DNA of 45,277 bases from Gammaproteobacteria bacterium (GTDB lineage: Bacteria > Pseudomonadota > Gammaproteobacteria > Steroidobacterales > Steroidobacteraceae): positions 1-45,277 of the forward strand of contig JAQGOG010000140.1 of NCBI GenBank assembly GCA_028293765.1, given 5' to 3'. The notes beneath the pieces are model-generated. The model did not search any database. It had not been told where the DNA came from and saw nothing but the letters and a program-made list of their open reading frames with translations. The position numbers and the translations under genes were made by a program. Shown here piece by piece: positions 1 to 7,351 of the stretch (within the stretch, counting starts at the first letter, position 1; every line of letters begins with the position of its first letter).

Positions 1-506
1 ATTTGGCTGATGCGCTGCTTAGTTCTGTGCGCGGTCTCGTGCTTGCCTCGCTTTTCGATCCGCTGTAGCAGCGCCAGAACTTCGGGCGCCTTGATGGAAG
101 CAATCGGCCGGGCGCCGATGTGAGGGAAGATCAGCTCACTAAAGGTCCACTCCGCCTTTTCCCGCGTGGCCGGCGCGAACTTCTGTTTCGCCAACCACTC
201 CAGCGCTATCGCCTGAAGGGTGTTCTCAAGACCGGCACGCTCCGCTTTGCGCTGGGCTGCTGGGTTAACGCCGTCGGCAATGAGCTTGCGCTCATCCTCA
301 CGACGCTCGCGGGCGGACTTGAGCGACACATCCGGGTACGCCCCCAAGCTCACCATGCTTTCACGGCCACCGTGGCGATAACGGAGGCGCCACAGCCGGG
401 CGCCCGTTGGGGTGACCAGCAAGTAGAGCCCCCGGCCGTCACGTAGCTTGTAGAGCCTTTCCTTCGGTTTGGCGGCGCGGATGCGCGCCTCATTCAATTC
501 CGACAT
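1..506 (-). CDS. Tyrosine recombinase (phage/island integrase), N-terminal part only
   Basis: Reading leftwards from the ATG at 504-506, the frame stays open to base 1, so about 168 N-terminal residues are present and the rest lies outside the window. The start MSELNEARIRAAKPKERLYK, followed by GRGLYLLVTPTGARLWRLRY and the SLGAYPDVSLKSAR segment, is the DUF4102 arm-binding domain of P4/CP4-57-type integrases. The start of the core-binding domain follows (EWLAKQKFAPATREKAEWTF, then FPHIGARPIASIKAPEVL). The catalytic domain (R-H-R-Y) is not in view. This family integrates elements into the 3' ends of tRNA genes. The gene begins 164 bases from a tRNA-Thr 3'-half repeat (670-713) and runs away from it in the orientation of the parent tRNA, the usual int/att layout. 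It therefore belongs to an element extending left of the window. Integrity of the whole gene cannot be judged. Confidence 0.93.
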   Translation of the reverse strand, partial: MSELNEARIRAAKPKERLYKLRDGRGLYLLVTPTGARLWRLRYRHGGRESMVSLGAYPDVSLKSARERREDERKLIADGVNPAAQRKAERAGLENTLQAIALEWLAKQKFAPATREKAEWTFSELIFPHIGARPIASIKAPEVLALLQRIEKRGKHETAHRTKQRISQ

Positions 507-602
507 TGCGGGTACGCCTTTGGTCAGATCCCGAGATACCCGCAGATGTACCCGTCCTTGTACTAGGCTGTCAATGGACGCCTCGGGACACTGTGAGATA
601 GT

Positions 603-625
603 AAACCCTAAAAATGTCAGGGTTT
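603..625. repeat. 7-bp inverted repeat between integrase and att site
   Basis: AAACCCT at 603-609 and AGGGTTT at 619-625 form a perfect inverted repeat with a 9-base spacer. It lies upstream of the integrase start and beside the att repeat, so it could be a binding site for a regulator or excisionase, or a weak hairpin. Function is inferred from position only. The surrounding 507-669 holds no gene I can support. Confidence 0.45.
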
Positions 626-669
626 GATGAGGGGGGCGGGAAGGTGTGGGACGGCTTGGAATCGGGGTC

Positions 670-713
670 TGGTGCCGGCTGAGGGATTCGAACCCCGACC
701 CCCTGATTACAAA
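670..713 (-). repeat. Island attachment site: duplicated 3' half of tRNA-Thr
   Basis: Forty-four bases match the 3' half of the tRNA-Thr gene at 32,299-32,343 in the same orientation, from the CCA end through the T arm into the anticodon loop. The only difference is one missing C in a run of five. Homology stops at both ends: the preceding bases differ, and after ...GATTACAAA the tRNA continues TCAGG while this copy continues ACCGA. Such a repeat, anticodon loop to 3' end, is the typical att core left by tRNA-targeting tyrosine integrases. It cannot encode a tRNA because the 5' half is absent. Confidence 0.9.
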
Positions 714-1025
714 ACCGAGAGGGCGAAACTAGTCCGGCCCCAGCGGCTGGCGGTAAAATCAAAGTCCTCGAAGCAAGGCCGCAAAGCAAACTTCGCGGCC
801 CTGATCCGGCGCGCGGTTTTACGCTCGGCGCAGAAGTCCCACCCCAAAGTGGTAGCCAATGCTCCCCGGATGTCGTGATGCGGATTGTGGGCGTCCCCGG
901 TAACTTTCAGGGCGAGCCGTGCGTGGCGGCTGTACCGTACATGTTCGTGGTGTCTCGGCACGCTCCCGTATTACGTTGATCAGCACCCTCAAAGGCAAAT
1001 CGGTCAGAACGAAGGAGAACCGAGA
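714..1025. other. Non-coding start of the island
   Basis: Apart from the reverse-oriented R1 repeat at 838-882, I find no gene here. The open frames on both strands carry no recognisable protein and cross the repeat. The segment is probably debris from loss of the 5' part of the kinase gene that follows. Confidence 0.5.
838..882 (-). repeat. R1 repeat, copy a (operator-like)
   Basis: The reverse complement reads GCATCACGACAT, then a variable stretch, then CTACCACTTTGGGGTG. This is the core shared by all R1 copies. It is the most diverged copy (CCGGGGAGCATTGG in place of GCAGGGACGCTTTA). The palindromic core lies at 841-854. Confidence 0.7.
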
Positions 1026-2243
1026 GTGGACAGCCGGATGGTCTTGATCGCCTGCGAGGACATCAGCGAGAGCAAGCTGCTCGATGCCGAGAAGGAGCGC
1101 CTCGAGGCTCAGCTCCGCCAGTCTCAGAAAATGGAAGCGATCGGAGCACTCGCGGCCCGCGTCGCGCACGACTTCAACAATATCCTTGGCGCGATCCTGG
1201 GCTACGGGGAGCTTGCGAAAACGGCCGCGCCCGAGGGCAGCGTCGTGCGCCGCTACCTCGAAAACATGATGCGCGCCGGCGGCCGAGGTAAGGCACTCGT
1301 CGAACGCATCCTCGTGTTCAGTCGCAGCGGCCTGTGCGACCGGGGTCCAATCAACGTCCACGCCGTGATCGAGGAAGCACTCGAGCTGCTTGCCGGTTCA
1401 CTGGCGCAAGGCGTACGCCTCGAGAGACGGCTCGAGGCCGGCAGCGCGGCGGTCATCGGCGATGCGACCCAACTGCACCAGCTCGCGATGAATCTCTGCA
1501 CGAATGCCTTACAGGCGATGGAGAACGGCGGCGTGCTCGAGGTGACTCTCGATCGCACGGACGTGGTGCAACGTTGCAGGCTTTCGCATGGCGATCTAGC
1601 CTCCGGTGTCTACGTGCGGCTATGCGTGACCGACACCGGAAGTGGAATTCCGCCGCACGTGCTCGATCGAATGTTCGACCCTTTCTTCACCACGAAGAGT
1701 GCCGCCGAGGGAACCGGCCTGGGTCTGTCGCTCGTGCATGGCATCGTGACGGATCTGGGCGGTGCGATCGACGTTCGCACCGCCGTCGGCCGCGGCACGA
1801 CCTTCACGATCTGGTTACCGATCGGCGGGGAAGCGACCGTCCCCTCGGCTGAGATCGCCACAGAGGTACCGCGCGGTCGTGGCCAATCGGTCATGATTGT
1901 CGATGATGAGCGATTGCTGGTTGCGCTCGCCGAAGAAGTCCTGACCGAGCTGGGCTACGAAACCGTCGGGTTCAGTTCCAGTATGGCGGCGCTGGAGGCA
2001 TTCCGTGCAGCGCCGCAGCGCTTCGATATTGTCGTGACAGACGAGACGATGCCTGAGCTCATCGGCACCGATCTCGCCCGTGAAATTCGACTGCTGCGGC
2101 CCGACATCCCGATCGTACTCACGAGTGGCTACAGCGGTGCGCCATTGCACGAGCGTGCGCGTACGGCCGCAATCCAGGAAGTCCTGCGCAAGCCGCTGCA
2201 GAGCAAGGACCTCGCGGAGTGTTTCGGGCGCGTCTTGCGCTGA
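1026..2243 (+). CDS. Hybrid sensor histidine kinase/response regulator, N-terminally truncated
   Basis: The protein autophosphorylates a histidine and passes the phosphate to its own C-terminal receiver. From the GTG at 1026 (AAGGAG 8 bases upstream; ATG alternative at 1038) it has about 405 residues. It opens in what looks like the tail of a PAS domain (VLIACEDISESKLLDAEKER). A HisKA domain follows with the H box VAHDFNNILGAILGYGEL. The HATPase domain has an N box (NLCTNALQAME), G1 (DTGSGIPP), F box (FDPFFTTK) and G2 (GTGLGLSLVHG). The receiver has VMIVDDE, phospho-acceptor Asp in VVTDETMPE and Lys in LRKPLQ. Relatives usually carry a full PAS or sensor region, which is absent here. The open frame continues upstream to a TTG at 885, but that part overlaps R1-derived sequence and is not kinase-like. 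Catalytic motifs are intact, so it may still be active, but its input domain is gone. Confidence 0.85.
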   Translation: MDSRMVLIACEDISESKLLDAEKERLEAQLRQSQKMEAIGALAARVAHDFNNILGAILGYGELAKTAAPEGSVVRRYLENMMRAGGRGKALVERILVFSRSGLCDRGPINVHAVIEEALELLAGSLAQGVRLERRLEAGSAAVIGDATQLHQLAMNLCTNALQAMENGGVLEVTLDRTDVVQRCRLSHGDLASGVYVRLCVTDTGSGIPPHVLDRMFDPFFTTKSAAEGTGLGLSLVHGIVTDLGGAIDVRTAVGRGTTFTIWLPIGGEATVPSAEIATEVPRGRGQSVMIVDDERLLVALAEEVLTELGYETVGFSSSMAALEAFRAAPQRFDIVVTDETMPELIGTDLAREIRLLRPDIPIVLTSGYSGAPLHERARTAAIQEVLRKPLQSKDLAECFGRVLR

Positions 2244-2560
2244 CTCGAGTCCGATCGGAGCATGCTCAGCGCGGCTCCAATGTTCGAAGAAACCTTCCGC
2301 GACTCCACATTATTTGCGCACGCCACGAAACTGGTCGGCGGATGCGTCCGCGTGAACTGGTCCGGGCGGAGCCGGCGGAGGTACGCACAGGAATCGCGCC
2401 GCTCAAATTCTCTTCGTTTCTCAAGCATTGGGCGCAGCGGCGGCGCCGTGCAACGTGTGGCCGGAACAGGTTCTCTTGGACTGCTGTGGCGTTGGTGAAA
2501 TGGCGGCCTGGGATATTGCGGGATTAAGCGTGCGAAGCCGCTATTCAAGCGGCGCTGCAA
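2244..2560. other. Intergenic region without recognisable gene
   Basis: This lies between the kinase stop and the convergent ohr stop. Short open frames occur on both strands, but none resembles a known protein or has a convincing start. No clear terminator hairpin with a T tract was found. Confidence 0.5.
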
Positions 2561-3001
2561 TCACTTGAACGGGACATCGTTGATCGTGAAGGTCACCTCG
2601 ATGTTATTGCGCGTTGCATTGGAATATGGGCAGGTTTCATGCGCCTTCCCCACCAGAGCTTCCGCTGCCGCCTGGTCGAGTCCGGGCAGCGAGACGACCA
2701 TCGCAACCTTCAGGCCGAATCCTCCGCCATCGCGCCGGCCGATGCCGACAGTGGCGGTTACAGCCGCGTCGCCGGGAAATGACGCCTTGGCGCGAATGGC
2801 AGTGAACTTGACGGCGCTCAGAAAGCAGGCCGCATAGCCTGCCGCGAAAAGCTGTTCGGGATTATTCCCGTCACCGCCCGCGCCTCCGAGTTCCTTTGGC
2901 GTGGTCAGCTTCAGGTCCAAACCACCATCGAGCGTAGCGACGCGGCCGTCGCGCCCACCAGTCGCGTGGGCGGAAGTTTCATAAAGTGCAGTGATTGTCA
3001 C
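2561..3001 (-). CDS. ohr: Organic hydroperoxide resistance protein (Ohr/OsmC family)
   Basis: Ohr is a cytoplasmic thiol peroxidase that reduces organic and fatty-acid hydroperoxides with two cysteines. The 146-residue length is standard. The first catalytic Cys is in AACFLSAVKFTA (about residue 60), the second in HETCPYSNATRNNIEV (about 124). The Arg/Glu environment typical of Ohr and the N-terminal MTITALYETSAHATGGRDG support Ohr rather than OsmC. The start is GTG at 2999-3001 with GAGGA six bases upstream. The gene lies 37 bases downstream of the secreted hydrolase gene on the same strand, so the two are probably co-transcribed. No OhrR-type (MarR) repressor gene is next to it. Confidence 0.95.
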   Translation of the reverse strand: MTITALYETSAHATGGRDGRVATLDGGLDLKLTTPKELGGAGGDGNNPEQLFAAGYAACFLSAVKFTAIRAKASFPGDAAVTATVGIGRRDGGGFGLKVAMVVSLPGLDQAAAEALVGKAHETCPYSNATRNNIEVTFTINDVPFK

Positions 3002-3038
3002 GACTAATCCTCTGACTGTCTAAAGGCCGCAACAGGCA

Positions 3039-3815
3039 TTATTTCCCGTCCAGCGCGCGGCTTGCCGCCTCTTCGATCAGCGCTGCAACCTCCAACGGCC
3101 GCGACTCATAGACCGAGTGGCTCGCGCCCTCCACTTCGATGGTGTGGCTGTGGGCACGCTTCGCATACATCCGCTCGAGATCCGGGTTGATAATGCGATC
3201 CGACCTGGCAACGGCGTACCAGCTGGGCTTGTCTTTCCAGGCGGGTTTGGTGGCCGGTGTCGTGAAAACCGCCGCCGCCGTGAGCCCCTGCGCGTTGGCC
3301 TCGAATTGCGCCTGCTCTTTGGGCAGATCCGCAGCAAAGTCCGCGTGGTAAAAAGCAGGGTCCAGGTAGGTAAAGCCGTCGCCTGTTTTCTTGATGGCCT
3401 TGGTAGCATTGGGGAAGCGCTTGCCATTGCCAGCCTCGGTTTCCCCCTCGTCCAGCGCGTGTGCTGCGATATACACAAGCCCTACCACGTGCGAGTCATT
3501 GCCGGCTTCTGTGATGATCGCGCCGCCATAACTGTGGCCAACGAGGATAGTCGGTCCGTCTTGCATCGCCAGCACCCTGTTGACCGCCGAAACGTCCTCG
3601 CTCACTGAGGTAAGCGGATGCTGGGCGACTGACACGTGGTAACCGTCTTTTACGAGAATGTCGTAGACAGGTTTCCACCCCGCCCCAGTGACAAATGCAC
3701 CATGCACGAGGACGATGTTATGAACTGCCGCCGCCATCGCCTGGGTAGTCGCGCCGAACGCCATCACGAGCAAGGATGCGGCCGCGGAAAAGGAACGTCC
3801 TGTCAGAAGCTTCAT
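3039..3815 (-). CDS. Secreted alpha/beta hydrolase
   Basis: A 258-residue alpha/beta-hydrolase-fold enzyme, probably an esterase or amidase exported to the periplasm. The ATG at 3813-3815 is preferred over the one six codons upstream because AGGAG sits at proper distance and the signal peptide (MKLLTGRSFSAAASLLVMAF...AMAA) begins there. The oxyanion-loop HGAF motif follows (about residue 40). The nucleophile elbow is GHSYGG, the acid Asp is probably in ARSDRII, and the His is in GASHSVYESRP. It belongs to the group of small HGAFxxGxxW hydrolases annotated as alpha/beta hydrolase or salicylate esterase-like; the substrate is unknown. R1 copy b stands about 95 bases upstream. Ohr follows downstream. 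Confidence 0.88.
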   Translation of the reverse strand: MKLLTGRSFSAAASLLVMAFGATTQAMAAAVHNIVLVHGAFVTGAGWKPVYDILVKDGYHVSVAQHPLTSVSEDVSAVNRVLAMQDGPTILVGHSYGGAIITEAGNDSHVVGLVYIAAHALDEGETEAGNGKRFPNATKAIKKTGDGFTYLDPAFYHADFAADLPKEQAQFEANAQGLTAAAVFTTPATKPAWKDKPSWYAVARSDRIINPDLERMYAKRAHSHTIEVEGASHSVYESRPLEVAALIEEAASRALDGK

Positions 3816-3880
3816 ATAAAGATCTCCTCTCATGTGGATCGCGCGTGTCAGGTCACTATATAGCGGCGGCGCCCGCTCTG

Positions 3881-3930
3881 CGCGTCACGACATGCAGGGA
3901 CGCTTTACTACCACTTTGGGGTGAGGCGCA
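3881..3930 (+). promoter_or_regulatory. R1 repeat, copy b, upstream of hydrolase-ohr
   Basis: CGCGTCACGACATGCAGGGA followed by CGCTTTACTACCACTTTGGGGTGAGGC matches copy c almost base for base. The palindromic core is TACCACTTTGGGGTG at 3909-3923. It lies between the 3' end of the ABC permease gene and the hydrolase start, so it could act as an operator or promoter element for hydrolase-ohr. That role is inferred. Confidence 0.7.
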
Positions 3931-4037
3931 GCGCTGGCACGTGGGGCGCATGTCCCATCCCGACTTCCAACTGTTGCGGCGTCCAAGCAGCGCTCGGATG
4001 GGCGGTGACGTTGCAGTGGACCGGCTGTTGCCAGTTC

Positions 4038-6341
4038 TCAATCGTGCTGCGGTCTCGGTCGGGAGAAAGCCGTGACACTCAATCTCACGAAGGCGGCTGA
4101 TGCATAGAGCGCCAGCACAACCAGCAGCGCCGCGAGTTCCGAAGCGCACTCACCTAGTGTCGCCCCCATGCTATTGAGCTTGACAAACAAGGGTACGGCT
4201 TCGGTGGAGGGGATCAGCCGTGCGAGCGCCTGCACGAGTGCGGGCATGGCGAAGTGGGGCCACGACAGTCCGGCCAGAAAGAAGAAGGGGATGGAGGTCC
4301 CCGCCAGGATCTGCATGCTCCGCTCGTGCCGCTCGAACGCACTCCCCACCAGAAGTCCGAGTGCGGACACCGCGGCAGAGAACAGTGGGGCGCAGATCAA
4401 CATGCCAGGGATGTTTCCGGCACGAGGGTAGTCCTGAAACCAGAACACAAAGCCAAAAAAGAAGAGCGTCATCACGGTACCAAGCAAGGTAAACGCGCTC
4501 CATACACCTAAGAACTCCTGCGGCGGCATGCGCCACGACGCACGCTCGCGTCGCAGCCCCATGTACATGGCCACGCCAAATAGCAGCGTCGCCTGCAGGA
4601 TGATCGATGACACCCCGGGCACGCTGTAGTCTCCGTAGCCGTTGGTGGTGTCGTAGAGAGGCCGTTGGATGACCGACACGGAGGGCGAAGGTAATGCTCG
4701 AGAGGCCTGCAAAGGCTCCAATGCATCGTGGAGCGAAGCCCCGACGGCACCGGATAGCGCCTGTCCGAGGAACCTCGATCGCACGAGGTACGCTCCCTTG
4801 AACCACGCCGCGATCCCTCCGGGAGAACCCTTCAGCACGCTCGCCTCCAACCCGCGAGGGATTGCGATGACGCCGTCGACCTGATCCTCTCGAAGAAGGT
4901 TGTCGGCTGCACCGATCGAGTCGCTCTGGACGGTGATCCGTACTTCGCGCGTCAAGTCCAGCTTGCGCAGAAAGCTGCGGCTGACCGGCGAGCGATCCTG
5001 GTCAACGATCGCGACCGGCAGCTTGATGACTGTCTGCCCCGTGTAGGCGGCCGGATAGTAGAAGCCGTACAGCACTACGGAGAAGACGATGGTTGAGAGG
5101 ATCGGGCGCGCCGTAGCAACCACGCGCAGGGTTTGGAAGAGGCTACGCAGGAACCCTTCCGCGGCAGGCGGAATCGACAACTCATCCTGCAACGGGGGCG
5201 CACTGACCACGCGTTTGAGCCGCAACACGGCAATCAGGAGGGCACCGATCACGAACATCGCGAGGATCGACAGGGGTGACACCGATCGCAACGCCGAGGA
5301 TCCCAGGACGAGCTGCTGTTCCTGCATTTGCAGGTAGCTGGTGCTGGGGAGTACGGCGCTCCACGCACGGGTGAAAATAGGAGCGCTATTGACGGGTAAT
5401 GTCACGCCGGCGAACGACAGACCCGACCCCGCATAGAGAGCCGAGACCGAAAGAGCGGTGTCGGTGTCGCGCGTCAGCGCCACAAGCAGCGTTGCAACGG
5501 CCGCCGTGGCGCAGAAAAAGACGAGCTCTCCGAACAGCAGCAGCGACAAGCTGCCCTGCACTCCCCAACCGCGCCAGCCGGCGAGATAAGCGGTCCAGGT
5601 CAGGCCCCAGCCCCAATAGACGAGGACATACGGAGCCAGCTTTCCAATCAGGCCGGCGACGAACCGGCCTCCGACCTGTTCTGCCCAGGGTCTGACTGTT
5701 CCGTCCGCCAACTCCCGACCCACACAAAACACGGCCGCGCAGCTCAGCAGCAGGTTCAAAACCAGCGGAGCCACTGAGGACGCCAGGTACAGCTCGAAGC
5801 TTTGCTGCGGGTTGCCGACGACGGTCACCTGGATTCTCGGCGGATGCAGAGCACTCGTCGCAGCGGCCGCTCCCGCCCCAGCGCTCTCGACGGCGGCCTG
5901 CACAGCGGCGCTCGCCGCATTAGCGGCCTGGGACCCGACCGTCTGGAATGCGGCGTTGAAATAAATCACGACCGCACCCGGCTCCTGCCGACGCGCTCGC
6001 GACTCCAGTCCCGGCGGGATGTATACGATGCAATAGACTTGCCGGGAGCGAAGCAGGGACCCCGCCGCGGACAGGTCGGGAGGCGCTTTCTCGAGTCGTA
6101 TCTTGGGATCGGCGAGCAGGTTGCGCTCCACCGTCCGGCTCAGGTGCGAGCCATCCATGTCCACGAGGCCGACCGGGATGTCACGAATCACTCCGGCAGA
6201 GAAAATTGCGGCGACGATGACGAGAGCGGCCAGCGGCAGGCCGAACAGCAACACCAAGTCCCAGGCGCTGTGCCGGATGTACGCTACCTCGCGACGCCAG
6301 GAGAGAAGGACCGCAGCGCCGAAGCTTACCCTTGGGGCCAT
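4038..6341 (-). CDS. ABC-2 type transporter permease, two permease halves fused
   Basis: About 767 residues from the ATG at 6339-6341 (MAPRVSFGAAVLL), which overlaps the hlyD-like gene by 16 bases; the longer frame upstream is inside that gene. Two ABC2_membrane_3-type units follow each other. Each has an N-terminal membrane helix (LVLLFGLPLAALVIVAAIF near 30; ILSTIVFSVVLYGFYY near 400), an extracytoplasmic domain (IPVGLVDMDGSHLSRTVERN; LPVAIVDQDRSPVSRSFLRK) and five or so C-terminal helices. This is the YhhJ/YhiH permease type duplicated in tandem. No Walker A or ABC signature motif is present here or in neighbouring genes. The operon order tolC-hlyD-permease implies a tripartite exporter or drug/solvent efflux system that must borrow an ATPase or works otherwise. 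Substrate unknown. Confidence 0.88.
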   Translation of the reverse strand: MAPRVSFGAAVLLSWRREVAYIRHSAWDLVLLFGLPLAALVIVAAIFSAGVIRDIPVGLVDMDGSHLSRTVERNLLADPKIRLEKAPPDLSAAGSLLRSRQVYCIVYIPPGLESRARRQEPGAVVIYFNAAFQTVGSQAANAASAAVQAAVESAGAGAAAATSALHPPRIQVTVVGNPQQSFELYLASSVAPLVLNLLLSCAAVFCVGRELADGTVRPWAEQVGGRFVAGLIGKLAPYVLVYWGWGLTWTAYLAGWRGWGVQGSLSLLLFGELVFFCATAAVATLLVALTRDTDTALSVSALYAGSGLSFAGVTLPVNSAPIFTRAWSAVLPSTSYLQMQEQQLVLGSSALRSVSPLSILAMFVIGALLIAVLRLKRVVSAPPLQDELSIPPAAEGFLRSLFQTLRVVATARPILSTIVFSVVLYGFYYPAAYTGQTVIKLPVAIVDQDRSPVSRSFLRKLDLTREVRITVQSDSIGAADNLLREDQVDGVIAIPRGLEASVLKGSPGGIAAWFKGAYLVRSRFLGQALSGAVGASLHDALEPLQASRALPSPSVSVIQRPLYDTTNGYGDYSVPGVSSIILQATLLFGVAMYMGLRRERASWRMPPQEFLGVWSAFTLLGTVMTLFFFGFVFWFQDYPRAGNIPGMLICAPLFSAAVSALGLLVGSAFERHERSMQILAGTSIPFFFLAGLSWPHFAMPALVQALARLIPSTEAVPLFVKLNSMGATLGECASELAALLVVLALYASAAFVRLSVTAFSRPRPQHD

Positions 6342-7351
6342 GGGAACAGCACACTCATTCCTGGCCGCAGACCCGCGACGGCCGCGACCGGCCGGGCGCG
6401 GACCTCGAAGCTCTTCACGTCGTAGCCGCGAGATTGGCGAGTGCTGCGCCACGTCGCAAAATCGCCCTGCGGGCTGATGTAGCTCACCCGGAATGCGACT
6501 GATTTCAGACCCAGCGCAGGAACCGCGCCGGTGAGGGTCTGTCCCATCCGCAGCTTGTCGAACTCATCCTCGCGCACATTCACGGCAACCCACAGGTCCT
6601 CGAGGTCTATCAGCGTGAACAGCGGAACACCGGGCAGCACGACTTCGCCGGGGTTGGCGAACCGCTTGTCCACCTCGGCGGCGAGTGGCGCGACGAGGTG
6701 GGTCTCCCGCACCAGCGAACGCGATTCCGCAAGGCCCGCCTGCGCGACGGCGACCTGGCTTGCGGCAATACGCTTATCCTCGGTTCGCGTGCCACTAAGC
6801 GCCTTGAGATACTGCTGGTATGCGGCCTCGGCCGCCTGCGCCGTGGAAGTGCGCTTGGCATCCGCTTCATCCCGCCGTTGCGCCTCAATCACACCTTCCG
6901 CGAACAGGCTGTCGGCCCGCTGGGCGCTCAAAGCCGCGAGTTTGGCTTGCGCGTCCCCACTGCGCCACGCCGCTTCCAAGGAGGCGACGTCCTGTAGCCG
7001 CTCGCCGTTGAGCGCGCGCGCGTGCCCCGCCTCGGCCCCGCTCAATGACGCTTCCGCCTGGGCCTGGCGAGCGTCAATCTCAGGACTGGACAACACCGCC
7101 AGCGTTTGGCCCGCGCGCACCTGGTCGCCCTCTCGCGCCTTCAGCTGCTCCACACGACTCAAGACCTTCGTGGCGACATTGATCTGATTCGTATCGACCA
7201 CGCCCTGCAGCTGGTCCGGCACAGGACGAGCCGCCTGAATGAGACCCCAGGCGACGAAGGCAACGACGGCAACGACCAGCCCGATCGTGAGATATCTCGG
7301 CGGCCCTTTGTGCGCAGGCGCGGCGGATGTCGGGGAGTGCGCTTCACTCAT
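6326..7351 (-). CDS. HlyD-family periplasmic adaptor (membrane fusion protein)
   Basis: A 341-residue adaptor that links an inner-membrane transporter to an outer-membrane TolC channel. It has a short cytoplasmic tail, one membrane anchor (YLTIGLVVAVVAFVAWGLIQ, about 20-40), a lipoyl/barrel-sandwich half (QINVATKVLSRVEQL...GDQVRAGQTLAVLSSPEI), a long coiled-coil hairpin of Ala/Gln/Glu-rich helices (about 95-205), the second lipoyl half (THLVAPLAAEVDKRFANPGE) and beta-barrel segments (DLWVAVNVREDEFDKLRMGQ). The start overlaps the end of the tolC-like gene by 8 bases and its stop overlaps the permease start, so all three are translationally linked. It resembles the YhiI/YbhG type that accompanies YhhJ-like permeases. 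Confidence 0.92.
   Translation of the reverse strand: MSEAHSPTSAAPAHKGPPRYLTIGLVVAVVAFVAWGLIQAARPVPDQLQGVVDTNQINVATKVLSRVEQLKAREGDQVRAGQTLAVLSSPEIDARQAQAEASLSGAEAGHARALNGERLQDVASLEAAWRSGDAQAKLAALSAQRADSLFAEGVIEAQRRDEADAKRTSTAQAAEAAYQQYLKALSGTRTEDKRIAASQVAVAQAGLAESRSLVRETHLVAPLAAEVDKRFANPGEVVLPGVPLFTLIDLEDLWVAVNVREDEFDKLRMGQTLTGAVPALGLKSVAFRVSYISPQGDFATWRSTRQSRGYDVKSFEVRARPVAAVAGLRPGMSVLFPWPQG

Noticed and set aside
120-446. Plus-strand frame over the integrase
   Set aside because: It is the complement of a clear integrase coding region.
670-713. A second functional tRNA-Thr
   Set aside because: Only the 3' half is present and one base is missing in the T-stem/variable-loop C run.
885-1025. 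Extra 47 residues at the N-terminus of the hybrid kinase frame (TTG at 885)
   Set aside because: The stretch crosses the R1 repeat flank, has no ribosome site and does not look like a PAS domain; GTG 1026 with AAGGAG is better.
2244-2560. Possible HWE-type kinase fragment in the gap before ohr
   Set aside because: Only a few residues resemble the family, with no N or G box.
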